Source of the DNA: Paenibacillus sp.
GTDB lineage: Bacteria > Bacillota > Bacilli > Paenibacillales > YIM-B00363
Direction of reading: 5' to 3'
DNA length: 64,000 nucleotides
NCBI RefSeq assembly: GCF_035645195.1
Contig: NZ_DASQNA010000010.1
Span: 124,001-188,000, forward strand
Below are positions 51,739 to 62,531 of this stretch, piece by piece (the first letter of the stretch is position 1; every line of letters starts with the position of its first letter). The position numbers and the translations under genes are program-made. The notes under the pieces are model-generated. The model was not told where the DNA came from. It was given only the letters and a program-made list of their open reading frames with translations, and did not search any database.

Positions 51739-52235
51739 CAGTAATTCCTTTTAACAGGTTGAGTTTTTAAATGCGCATAAACCAATCCCGTTATCGTTTG
51801 AATAATGAGAAATACAACAACATTATATTCAAGCTTATATCCTCTTTGGTAATGCGTCATTCCCATCCATTCCGAGACCCATTGCATCCCGACAGCGACG
51901 ATTGTCCAGCCTAAAATATAAATAAGGAGCTTTCTTTTTCCGATATTTAGCATTTCGTAAAAGTTTACAAAAAAGTATCCAAAAGGGGCAAACATAAAAT
52001 ACGTTAACAAATCGGTTAATTCATAGCGATGCGAATCATTAACCCGATAAAAATCCATCATCCCTCCGCCGATTGTAAAGTCAAACAGGGTCGAGCTTGC
52101 AAAACCCCATAACAAACCTAGGACCAAGTAACGCTTCGGAACTTTTCTGGGGACCAAGACAACAGCCGCATATGAAATAACCAACATGGCGAGGATATAC
52201 CATTCGTTCCGATCAAAGTTCTCCCAAAGAATCAT
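51738..52235 (-). CDS. Multi-helix membrane protein of unknown function
   Basis: A 165-residue protein with about five membrane helices (WYILAMLVISYAAVVLVP, YLVLGLLWGFASSTLFDF, LTDLLTYFMFAPFGYFFV, LLIYILGWTIVAVGMQWV, VVVFLIIQTITGLVYAHL). It resembles the CBO0543-type small membrane proteins of Bacilli, which have no known function; I am not certain of the family. AT-richer than the flanks. Its ATG overlaps the upstream gene stop (ATGA), so the two form a pair, probably acting as partners. Confidence 0.7.
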   Translation of the reverse strand: MILWENFDRNEWYILAMLVISYAAVVLVPRKVPKRYLVLGLLWGFASSTLFDFTIGGGMMDFYRVNDSHRYELTDLLTYFMFAPFGYFFVNFYEMLNIGKRKLLIYILGWTIVAVGMQWVSEWMGMTHYQRGYKLEYNVVVFLIIQTITGLVYAHLKTQPVKRNY

Positions 52236-52753
52236 GAAGCGTTTACCTCACGATACACTAATTTTCTATACGCCTTCAATAAGCCATAGCCAACGGCAAA
52301 GAGAAGCGCGATATGTATAGCTTCATAAAATAAATTCCACCGCTTATACTCTAAAATCCTGTAGAAAAGGAGTACTCCATGTAATGATAGTATGACCGCT
52401 ATCCCTAATCCTGCTGTGATCAGTGCGACCGCAATCTTCTTCGACTTGAATATGATGTTAATTAAAATAACAAAGAAAATTGGGAACGCAACCGTTCTAT
52501 ATAGAAGATACCCTGTGTACGATAATCCATCCCTCGTTATTTCGACAAGTTTGAACTCTTCTGCAATGACCCACGAAACATGAATTCCAATGGTGAGTAT
52601 GACCAAATAGAGAAATACATTCTCGATAAACGATAAGCCCTTATCCATGGAGTATAGGATGAGAACGGCCGCCCATGCAGTGACGAACATAATCACAAAT
52701 CCCAATACTGTCACTCCCACACTAAGATTAGCTTCATCATAACCAATTTTCAT
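52232..52753 (-). CDS. Multi-helix membrane protein paired with the previous one
   Basis: A 173-residue protein with about five helices (VTVLGFVIMFVTAWAAVLILY, VFLYLVILTIGIHVSWVI, YRTVAFPIFFVILINIIF, VALITAGLGIAVILSLHGVLLFY, IHIALLFAVGYGLLKAY). No family recognised. First of a two-gene unit inside the tmRNA-adjacent tract. Base composition is clearly lower in GC than the neighbouring genes, suggesting acquisition. Confidence 0.7.
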   Translation of the reverse strand: MKIGYDEANLSVGVTVLGFVIMFVTAWAAVLILYSMDKGLSFIENVFLYLVILTIGIHVSWVIAEEFKLVEITRDGLSYTGYLLYRTVAFPIFFVILINIIFKSKKIAVALITAGLGIAVILSLHGVLLFYRILEYKRWNLFYEAIHIALLFAVGYGLLKAYRKLVYREVNAS

Positions 52754-52806
52754 TACCTATATACTGCTAAACAAATAGGACACCGCACGGGATAAACGCG
52801 AAGAGG

Positions 52807-52833
52807 CCATCATCCTCTTGCGGATGATGGCCC
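52807..52833. terminator. Stem-loop before the tandem repeats
   Basis: GCCATCATCC and GGATGATGGC form a ten-base stem with a short loop. It precedes the first repeat; strand of action unclear. Apart from the repeats, no gene was found from 52754 to 53256. Confidence 0.5.
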
Positions 52834-52835
52834 CA

Positions 52836-53046
52836 TGGTGGAGGCGAGGGGAGTATGGACATGTTCGATTTGAACGGCTGCCGAAGCCAACTCAACGATG
52901 ACAACCATAGCGGTCCATGTCCATGCCGTGCTCGGTCCGCTCACGCTCCCCTGCGCGCGGCCGAACCCCTTTACCTGGGGGATCGCCTCCCCTCCACGCC
53001 TCCACCAACGCAAAAAGGACACCGCTGAGGTGTCCTTCTTCATGGT
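52836..53046. repeat. Tandem repeat unit 1 (211 bases) ending in a terminator
   Basis: Begins with TGGTGGAGGCGAGGGGAGT, the terminal 19 bases of tmRNA. The body ends with the inverted form (CTCCCCTCC...GCCTCCACC), then AAAAAGGACACCGCTGAGGTGTCCTTCTT, a terminator stem identical to that beside tmRNA. Nearly identical to unit 2 over its last 150 bases. Confidence 0.85.
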
Positions 53047-53256
53047 TGGTGGAGGCGAGGGGAGTATGGACAAGTCGGTTAAACCTGCTCACGAAGCCCA
53101 TTCGACGATGACAACCACAGCGGTCCATGTCCATGCCGTGCTCGGTCCGCTCACGCTCCCCTGCGCGCGGCCGAACCCCTTTACCTGGGGTATCGCCTCC
53201 CCTCCATGCCTCCACCAACGCAAAAAGGACACCGCTGAGGTGTCCTTCTTCATGGT
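53047..53256. repeat. Tandem repeat unit 2 (210 bases) abutting tmRNA
   Basis: Second copy, same 19-base start and same terminator end. It differs from unit 1 mainly over about 30 bases after the start (53070-53100) and at three scattered bases later. It ends exactly where tmRNA begins. The terminator within its last 40 bases probably terminates ssrA transcription. Confidence 0.85.
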
Positions 53257-53622
53257 TGGTGGAGGCGAGGGGAGTCGAACCCCTGTCCGAAAATAACGGC
53301 ACACAAGCTTCTACGAGTGTAGTTACGGTTTTGATGTCATCACGCAGACGCCCCGGAACCGGCTTCGAACGTGATCAGCCTGATTGTCTTCTTCCGTTAG
53401 ACCCCAGGCGGAGACCTAACGGCGTATCCCACTAAAGGTTAGCCCCTAGTCTAGCACATGGGCGATGCTAGGTAGAAGCTCGAGAGCAGGTTATTAAGCT
53501 GCTGCTGCGAAAGAAGGTTGTGCTTTGCCATTTATTATGGCTTTCGCGTTGATAAAGCGGACGCTGCCCCACTACTCGCTACTCATGCTCGAACTATTCC
53601 CGTCGAATCCAAAAACGCCCCC
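53257..53622 (-). ncRNA. ssrA: Transfer-messenger RNA (tmRNA)
   Basis: Rescues stalled ribosomes with SmpB. The 5' end GGGGGCG (53616-53622) pairs with CGCCTCC before the ACCA 3' end at 53257. The T-arm GGGGTTCGACTCCCC and the 5' motif TTGGATTCGACGGG are typical. The tag reading frame is ATA ATA AAT then GGC AAA GCA CAA CCT TCT followed by TTC GCA GCA GCA GCT TAA TAA, giving (A)GKAQPSFAAAA. Length 366 bases. The promoter and 5' leader lie upstream. The gene lies between rnr and the integration-scarred tract. Confidence 0.95.
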
Positions 53623-53655
53623 GAGATGAAAAGATGAAACTGCCTTACGAAATTC

Positions 53656-53664
53656 ATTATACCA
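53656..53664 (-). promoter_or_regulatory. Extended -10 promoter of ssrA
   Basis: The minus strand reads TGGTATAAT, an extended -10 element, 34 bases before the mature 5' end. This leaves a short leader for RNase P removal. No good -35 is visible, as expected for extended -10 promoters. Confidence 0.6.
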
Positions 53665-53797
53665 CGAATCGGCGGTCGAACCTATGGAGAGTGGTGGAAC
53701 GGGAACCATGGGAACCAAACCGAACCGAAACGCGAAGCTTCGGAATATCATCATACCAACAGCGAGCCCCGAAATCAAGCGAAGGACGCGCAGAAGG

Positions 53798-53825
53798 GGC
53801 CGCGCCCGCTGCTGCAGGCGCGGCC
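53798..53825 (-). terminator. GC-rich stem-loop after rnr
   Basis: GGCCGCGCC and GGCGCGGCC, nine-base stem, 13 bases past the rnr stop. Few T residues follow, so efficiency is unclear. Confidence 0.5.
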
Positions 53826-53838
53826 TCCCGACGTAGCG

Positions 53839-56520
53839 CTAATCTTTGCGCTTCTTTTTCTTCACGCGCTTCTTCGCCCCGCCGCCGAGCGTAATGCCCG
53901 GGGTCAGCTCGGTCGACGCTTCGGCCGCGACGAGCGCGGATGTGCGCGGGCCTTCGTCGGCGCGCGGACCGCTGCGGTTCTTCTTCTTGCCGCCGCCCTT
54001 ACCGCCGCCGCCGGTCGCACCGAGGCCCGGGCCCGCCGCGAAGCCGCCGCCGAAGCCGTTGCCGCCGCCGCCCGCGCGCGACTTCTTCTTGCCGCCGCCG
54101 CGCTTGCCGCCGCCGCCGCCGCCGGTAGGGCCGCCGCTAGCGCCGCCAGTACCGCTGCGCTTCTTGCCGCCCCCGCCGGACTTAAAGCCCCAGAAGTCGG
54201 TGCCTCCTTCGGCGGAGCCGCCCGCGGCGTTCTTCGAACCGCGGCTGTTCCGCTCCATCGTGCCTTCCGTCGCGATGACTTTCGCCCGCGGGCCGCGCTT
54301 GCCGCGACCGGCGCCGCGCCCCGGCGCGCCGCGATCGACGCGGATGACGCTCGCGCGTCCGCCGGCGCGCGACTTCATATCGACCATCTCGAAGTCGATC
54401 GTCCGCTCGTCGATGTTGACCCGCGCGACGCGCACCTTCACCTCGTCGCCGATGCGGTACATCTTCGCCGTCCGTTCGCCGATCAAGGCGAGCTGCATCT
54501 CGTGGAAATGGTAATAGTCGTCTGTCAAATCGCTCAGACGCACGAGCCCTTCCACCGTGTTGCCCAGCTCGACGAACATGCCGAACGACGTCACGGACGA
54601 AATGATGCCCTCGAACTCTTCGCCGATCTTATCCAGCATGTACTCGGCTTTCTTCAGGGCGTCCGTCTCCCGCTCCGCGTCGACCGCGAGCCGCTCGCGC
54701 TCCGAAGATTGCTGCGCGATGTCCGGCATCCGCGACGCCAAATACTCCTGCCGGTGGTCCGCCAGCCCGCCGCCGCCGTTGTTGATCACCTCGCGCATGA
54801 TTCGGTGAATCACGAGGTCCGGGTACCGGCGAATCGGCGACGTGAAGTGCGAGTAGAACTCCGCCGCCAAGCCGAAGTGGCCGAGCGACTCCGCGTCGTA
54901 CCGCGCCTGCTTCATCGAACGCAGCATGACCGTGGAGATGACGGTCTCTTCCTTCGTCCCCTTAATCTCCTCAAGCAGCGTCTGGAGCGCGCGCGGATGG
55001 ACCGTGTTGCCTTTGCCCTTAACCACGTAGCCGAAATTCGTAATGAACTGCATGAAGTGCAGCAGCTTTTCGCTGTCCGGATCTTCGTGGATGCGGTACA
55101 GGAACGGCACTTTAAGCCAGTGGAAATGCTCCGCCACCGTCTCGTTCGCCGCCAGCATGAACTCCTCGATCATCATTTCCGCGATCGTCCGAGGGCGCTT
55201 CACGATGTCGATCGGCTTGCCTTCCTCGTTGACGATCACCTTCGATTCGGAGAAATCGAAGTCGATGGCGCCGCGCCGCATCCGCTTCTCGCGCAAAATG
55301 AGCGCCAGATCGCGCATTTGCCGGAAGAACGGAATAAGCTCCTTATACCGCTCGAGCAGCTCCGGTTCCGGTTCGGCTTCGTCGTCCACCAATTGGTACA
55401 CGTTCTTATACGTCATCCGCTCCACCGTCTTAATGACGGACGGGAAAATGTCGTGCCGCACGATTTTCCCGGTAGGGTCGATTTCCATTTCGCACGATAA
55501 CGTCAGACGGTCGACGCGGGGATGCAGCGAGCAGATCCCGTTCGACAGCCGATGCGGCAGCATCGGGATGACCCGGTCGACCAAATAGACCGACGTGCCC
55601 CGGTTGAACGCTTCGCGGTCCAACGCGGAGCCTTCGCGCACGTAATAGCCGACGTCCGCGATATGGACGCCGAGCAAGTAATTGCCGTTCTCGAGCATCT
55701 CGCAGCTGACCGCGTCGTCGAGGTCCTTCGCGTCCTCGCCGTCGATCGTCACGATCGTGCGGCCGCGCAAGTCGCGGCGGCCCGCCAGCTCTTCCTCGCG
55801 GATCGTATCCGGCGCCGCCTCCGCTTCTTCCATCACCTCGGGCGGGAACGCCTCCGGCAAGCCGAATTTGCGGATAATGGACAAAATATCGACGCCCGGG
55901 TCGTCCTTATGACCGAGGATTTCGACAACTTCGCCTTCGGCGGCGGCCCGGCCGTCCGGGAACGTCACCAGCTTCACGACGACCTTCTGTCCCGTGACCG
56001 CGCCCATGAATTTCTCCCGGGGCACGAACACGTCCTTTTGGATCCGCTTGTCGTCCGGGATGACGAAACCGTACGTTTCGTGATTCTCGAACGTACCGAC
56101 GATTTGCGAATTCGCCCGCTTCACGATGCGCACGACTTCGCCTTCGAGCTTCGTTCCGTTCGGCCCGCCTCGTCCCGTGACGCGCCCGAGCACGATGTCG
56201 TTCTGCATCGCGCCCTTCATGTCATTCAAATGAATATAAATGTCCGGGTGGTCCCGGTCTTCGGGGATGAGAAAGCCAAAGCCCTTCGGATGCGCATGAA
56301 GGCGCCCGCGGATCAAATTCATCCGCTCCGGCACGCCGTACCGGTCCGTTCTCGTCCGCACGATCTCGCCTTCGTCTTCCATTTCGTTGAGGAGCTTCAC
56401 GAGCTCCTTGAACGCTTCCGCGTCCTCTAGGCCGTAATGACTTTCGAGCTCCTGCACGGTGAGCGGCTTATACGCCGTCTCCCGCATAAATTCCAGCAAT
56501 TCCTGCTTCGTTACCACCAT
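53839..56520 (-). CDS. rnr: Ribonuclease R with long Gly/Lys-rich tail
   Basis: Processive 3'-5' exoribonuclease that degrades structured RNA and, with tmRNA-SmpB, defective mRNAs. 893 residues: helix-turn-helix (1-65), two cold-shock domains (70-200, with [19 protein letters not shown]), RNB catalytic domain (about 250-590, with [14 protein letters not shown] at 260-273 carrying the metal-binding aspartates), S1 domain (about 650-730, [30 protein letters not shown]). From about 740 it runs into a 150-residue low-complexity tail rich in Gly, Lys, Arg and Ser (for example [14 protein letters not shown]), far longer than usual. Start ATG 56520. Just upstream of ssrA. Confidence 0.96.
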   Translation of the reverse strand: MVVTKQELLEFMRETAYKPLTVQELESHYGLEDAEAFKELVKLLNEMEDEGEIVRTRTDRYGVPERMNLIRGRLHAHPKGFGFLIPEDRDHPDIYIHLNDMKGAMQNDIVLGRVTGRGGPNGTKLEGEVVRIVKRANSQIVGTFENHETYGFVIPDDKRIQKDVFVPREKFMGAVTGQKVVVKLVTFPDGRAAAEGEVVEILGHKDDPGVDILSIIRKFGLPEAFPPEVMEEAEAAPDTIREEELAGRRDLRGRTIVTIDGEDAKDLDDAVSCEMLENGNYLLGVHIADVGYYVREGSALDREAFNRGTSVYLVDRVIPMLPHRLSNGICSLHPRVDRLTLSCEMEIDPTGKIVRHDIFPSVIKTVERMTYKNVYQLVDDEAEPEPELLERYKELIPFFRQMRDLALILREKRMRRGAIDFDFSESKVIVNEEGKPIDIVKRPRTIAEMMIEEFMLAANETVAEHFHWLKVPFLYRIHEDPDSEKLLHFMQFITNFGYVVKGKGNTVHPRALQTLLEEIKGTKEETVISTVMLRSMKQARYDAESLGHFGLAAEFYSHFTSPIRRYPDLVIHRIMREVINNGGGGLADHRQEYLASRMPDIAQQSSERERLAVDAERETDALKKAEYMLDKIGEEFEGIISSVTSFGMFVELGNTVEGLVRLSDLTDDYYHFHEMQLALIGERTAKMYRIGDEVKVRVARVNIDERTIDFEMVDMKSRAGGRASVIRVDRGAPGRGAGRGKRGPRAKVIATEGTMERNSRGSKNAAGGSAEGGTDFWGFKSGGGGKKRSGTGGASGGPTGGGGGGKRGGGKKKSRAGGGGNGFGGGFAAGPGLGATGGGGKGGGKKKNRSGPRADEGPRTSALVAAEASTELTPGITLGGGAKKRVKKKKRKD

Positions 56521-56571
56521 CGATTCACCCCGGCTTCCTTACTCCTATTGTATCCACCAAAGACGCTAGAC

Positions 56572-56605
56572 AAAACAAAAACAGCAGGTTTAGTGTACCT
56601 GCTGT
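56572..56605 (-). terminator. Terminator of secG
   Basis: ACAGCAGGT and ACCTGCTGT with a seven-base loop, then TTTTTGTTTTG on the minus strand, between secG and rnr. Confidence 0.85.
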
Positions 56606-56636
56606 ATATCGGTCTCATTCGTGTACAGTTTTTCCC

Positions 56637-56870
56637 TTAGCCGACGACGTAAGCAACGACTACGGTTAAGATAAAGAAACCTACGGCCAGGCCCATCGTG
56701 ATGCGCTGGAGGAGCAATTCCATGCCGCGCGCCTTTTGCTTGCCGAACAAGTGCTCCGCGCCGCCCGTAATCGCACCGGATAACCCTGCGCTCTTGCCCT
56801 TCTGCAGCAGGACGATCGCGATCAACGCGACGGAGAAAATGATGAGCAGTACTTTAAATAACGTTTCCAA
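56637..56870 (-). CDS. secG: Preprotein translocase subunit SecG, TTG start
   Basis: Small two-helix subunit of the SecYEG channel, 77 residues: LFKVLLIIFSVALIAIVLLQKGKSAGLSGAITGGAEHLFGKQKARGMELLLQRITMGLAVGFFILTVVVAYVVG contains the conserved LLQ-x-GK-x-GLSGAI-x-GG pattern (shown here by residues 20-50). Start is TTG 56868-56870, ten bases after GGAGG. The longer reading MCVGGGTV includes the ribosome site and was rejected. Position before rnr is the usual Firmicute order. Confidence 0.93.
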   Translation of the reverse strand: METLFKVLLIIFSVALIAIVLLQKGKSAGLSGAITGGAEHLFGKQKARGMELLLQRITMGLAVGFFILTVVVAYVVG

Positions 56871-56939
56871 AACGGTTCCACCTCCGACGCACAAAACTCA
56901 CGTATGCTATATAATATCATAACCGCCCCCGGAAGACAA

Positions 56940-57826
56940 GCCATTTACGTTCCGGCTGCCGCTGCTTGAGCGGTTTGGCGCGAAGCTGAAGAAAATGGCG
57001 ATCACCGCCGCACTGTTCACGGCGCTTGGGACGGCTTCGGTCGCGGTAGGCTCGGCGAGTTCCTCGTCGGGGTGCTCCTGTTCGCGATCATCACCTATGT
57101 ATCGAGGGCGTACTCTCAAGAGCTGCGGGTGCGGAAGCACCATGCCGAAGAATTCACGCGATTGTTCGAGTCCAAAATATTCCCGCGCATGGAAGGCCAC
57201 GGCATCCGGGTCGGCATCATTTGCGAAGCGCTCTTCCTGAAGATCGATTTCCCGGCGCGGGACCGCAAAGATCTCGTGCAAGCGGCCGTCATGCATGACA
57301 TCGGGAAGCTGCTGCTCCCGCCGCACGTGTTTACGAAGCGAGGCTCCCTTTCGCTGAAGGAAGAGACCGAATACCAATCGCATAGCGAAAAAGGGGCCGA
57401 CATCGTGCGCACCTTTTTTCTCCGACGCGAACATGTATCCGTGGACCCTGCACCATCACGAGCGGTACGACGGCAAAGGGTACCCGCGGCGGTTGGCCGG
57501 ACAAGCCATTCCGCTGGGCGCTCGGCTGCTTACGCTCGCGAATCGGCTCGACCATCTGCTCGCTCGGCATGAACAGGACGCCGGCTGAACACGCCGTCCG
57601 AAGACGTTCGCGAAGAGGCGGGCTTCCATCAAGAAGCGCTCGACATCGGCCGCGCCTCCATGCTGCGCTCTGGGAGCTCGCTTGGCAAAGGGTTTTCCTT
57701 AATTTATCGCTCCGCCGACGAGGTGTCCCTTCATACGTCAACTGAGGGTCTGTACGTACTGCTGACATTCCACAGCCAAGAGGGAGTGCTGCTGATCAAT
57801 TCTTCCCAACAGCAAAGCAGCGCATA
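56940..57826 (+). pseudogene. Decayed HD/HD-GYP domain gene with several frameshifts
   Basis: Pieces of one protein lie in different frames: RFGAKLKKMAITAALFTALG (56967-57050), LGEFLVGVLLFAIITYVSRAYSQELRVRKHHAEEFTRLFE (57045-57180), an HD domain AAVMHDIGKLLLPPHVFTKRGSL with [12 protein letters not shown] (to 57410), then after a shift at the T-run near 57415, [50 protein letters not shown]. HHxxxDGxGYP is the HD-GYP signature. After a stop at 57588 a third frame continues to 57826. At least two frameshifts plus a stop argue for a pseudogene of a possible c-di-GMP phosphodiesterase or related hydrolase. Confidence 0.7.
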
Positions 57827-57830
57827 ACAT

Positions 57831-57868
57831 GGAAAAGGGCCTCCGCTCATGCTGGAGACCCTTTTCCT
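57831..57868. terminator. Bidirectional terminator
   Basis: GGAAAAGGG-CTCC pairs with GGAG-CCCTTTTCC between convergent genes, with TTCG on the plus side and TTCC on the other. Confidence 0.7.
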
Positions 57869-57877
57869 TCGCTTTCG

Positions 57878-58732
57878 TTATCTCTGCTTTTTCCGGCTGC
57901 CGAGCACAAATTGCTCGACCGTCCTCCGGTCGTCCTCGCTCAGCTCGCGCCGCAGCCGCTTCGCGAGCTCCGCCTCGATCCGGCGCTCGTCGTCGCCGAT
58001 CTCCAGCACCAGCTCGGCCAGCGTCCGAAACTCGGTGATTTCCGCCCAGAACGCCTCTGCCTTGACCGGCTGCGAATGCGATTCGATGTACCACTCCGCC
58101 GGGTACTCGCGAACGCGATCGATCAACCGAAGCAAATCCACCGCGTCATAATACCGAGGTCCGTCGTAGATGGCGGGACCCAGCGCGTCGCCTAGAAACA
58201 GAACGCGTTCCTCGGGGATGTATACAATACTGTGATCGTCCGCATGGACGCCGCCGATATGGTCGATGACGCAGTCGACGCTTCCGAGGTGGAGCGTGAC
58301 GGAGCGATCGAACGTCATGTCCGGGAGCGCGATCTCGATATCTCGGATTTCGCCGAACTCTTTTTTGATATAGCTCGTGCAAAATTCGATCTCTTCCCCG
58401 GTCCGCACCCGCTCGTCGAGCGCCTCGTCCGACCAGTCGAGCCCGACCAGCTTCGCCAGCGCCTCCCGCGTCCGGCGGTGCGCGATGAGCGGCATACGTT
58501 CGTACGGGGCGCCGAAGGCGTGATCCCAGTGCCAATGCGTCAACGCCGTCATCGGCTCGCGAACGGCATGCGCCGCCCGCACCGCCTCTCGGAACGCGGA
58601 GGCGTGGCGCCGCGAGTTGCCGGCGTCGATGTACAGCGTCCGCTCGTCTCCCAGCACAGCTCCGAGAATCGGCCGATCGACGCTGCCGTCCGCCGGCATG
58701 TACGCGAACCTCTTCGTTAATTGTTCCAACAT
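57878..58732 (-). CDS. Metallo-beta-lactamase-fold hydrolase
   Basis: Cytoplasmic MBL-fold protein of 284 residues. The zinc motif is ALTHWHWDHAFG (H66, H68, D70, H71), followed by IDHIGGVHADDHSIVY and the DALGPAIYDG aspartate, and a distal histidine in WYIESHSQPV. The C-terminal 70 residues are a charged helical extension (EAELAKRLRRELSEDDRRTVEQFV). Substrate unknown. Fifteen bases upstream of the M50-like gene in operon order (the latter is first). Confidence 0.87.
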   Translation of the reverse strand: MLEQLTKRFAYMPADGSVDRPILGAVLGDERTLYIDAGNSRRHASAFREAVRAAHAVREPMTALTHWHWDHAFGAPYERMPLIAHRRTREALAKLVGLDWSDEALDERVRTGEEIEFCTSYIKKEFGEIRDIEIALPDMTFDRSVTLHLGSVDCVIDHIGGVHADDHSIVYIPEERVLFLGDALGPAIYDGPRYYDAVDLLRLIDRVREYPAEWYIESHSQPVKAEAFWAEITEFRTLAELVLEIGDDERRIEAELAKRLRRELSEDDRRTVEQFVLGSRKKQR

Positions 58733-58747
58733 CGTTACGCGACTCCC

Positions 58748-59455
58748 CTATGTCAGCGGCGAGACGCCGCGTTTTTTCGACCATATCGATTTCTTAGGCG
58801 GCGGCAAGAAGTATTGAATCGCCCGTTTTGCGCACCAGAGCGCGAACAGCACGAAGAAGACGCCCCAGAGAATCGCCGGCACGCCGGTGACGCCGGCGAG
58901 GTTGGCGGCATCGCCCGCACCCTCCGGCGTCGTCGCGGCCACATACAATATCGTGATGGCGCCGGTCACCGACTCGACGAGCGAGAGGAACGCCAACAGC
59001 AGGTAGTACGCCGTTCGAATGAAGGCGATCGGCATGATGAAGGCCAGCGCGTTCAGTCCGATGAAGCCGAGCAGCCACTGCGCGCCGAAGTCGTTGCGCA
59101 CGAACAGCAGCAGGCAGGCGAGGGCGATGCCCGTCACGATCGCGAGTCCGACGCGGTACTGCCGGTACCGATGCAGGGCGAACAGCATCACGGCGAAGAG
59201 CGAGGCGGTCATATAGCCCGACAGCGCCACCGGGATGAGCCGCCAGCCGCTCTGCACGGCCGACAGCGTGACGCCGCTGTGATCCTCGTACAAGTGGATG
59301 TACTGCACTTCCCCGGATAACAGCAGCGTCGCAGCCGCATGCCCGAACTCGTGAACCATCGTGTCCATGTTGCGGAAATACGGCGAAAAGGGGAGCCACT
59401 CCGCGAGCGCGAAGCATCCCACTAGTAACGCTAGCGTGATGATCCATCGGCCCAT
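58748..59455 (-). CDS. M50-like (M50B) membrane metallopeptidase
   Basis: Membrane protein of 235 residues with about six helices. MDTMVHEFGHAAATLLLSG supplies the HExxH zinc motif (H35, E36, H39) in the usual M50B position near the N-terminus, and a further ligand could lie in LLGFIGLNALAFIMP. M50B proteins are YwmF/S2P-like intramembrane or membrane-associated proteases with unknown substrates. Starts at ATG 59455 with AGGGGGAG upstream. Followed by the MBL gene. Confidence 0.82.
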   Translation of the reverse strand: MGRWIITLALLVGCFALAEWLPFSPYFRNMDTMVHEFGHAAATLLLSGEVQYIHLYEDHSGVTLSAVQSGWRLIPVALSGYMTASLFAVMLFALHRYRQYRVGLAIVTGIALACLLLFVRNDFGAQWLLGFIGLNALAFIMPIAFIRTAYYLLLAFLSLVESVTGAITILYVAATTPEGAGDAANLAGVTGVPAILWGVFFVLFALWCAKRAIQYFLPPPKKSIWSKKRGVSPLT

Positions 59456-59475
59456 GGCGGCTCCCCCTTAGGTAA

Positions 59476-59617
59476 AGCGGAAATTCTTCAGGTTATAACA
59501 GGTTTTGTTGTAACCTGATATTTCTTCTTACTTGAAATTCTTCAGTTATAACAAAACCCCAATCGAAGCACCTTCACAGATGCGCGACCGCGGATTAGCG
59601 GTAGGTTTTGTTGCAAC
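59476..59617. repeat. Decaying copies of the eno 3' end
   Basis: Two imperfect copies of the last 25 bases of eno lie beyond its stop. One is at 59528-59553 (minus strand TATAACTGAAGAATTTCAAG then TAA). The other is at 59480-59500 (TGTTATAACCTGAAGAATTT). Each is linked to a GGTTTTGTTG motif (59501, 59602). The intact end encodes YNLKSFK-stop; the copies would encode YNLKNF-like ends. Confidence 0.6.
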
Positions 59618-59631
59618 CTCGTTCCTTCGTT

Positions 59632-62527
<2,896 letters not shown>

Positions 62528-62531
<4 letters not shown>

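Larger units (their letters stand above)
51665..53256. mobile_element. Putative remnant of an element integrated at the tmRNA 3' end
   Basis: Lies between the displaced tmRNA end (51665-51738) and the functional 3' end at 53257. It carries two AT-richer membrane-protein genes and two tandem 210-base repeats each starting with the terminal 19 bases of tmRNA. No integrase is present, so it is called a remnant. Confidence 0.45.

Noticed and set aside
52836-53256. CRISPR array
   Set aside because: Only two long tandem units of 210 bases without short repeat-spacer structure; no cas genes.
52892-53302. Open frames across the tandem repeats and tmRNA end (proteins with repeated VEAWRGG and HLSGVLFALV)
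   Set aside because: They translate the tmRNA terminus and terminator stems; coding is an accident of the repeats.
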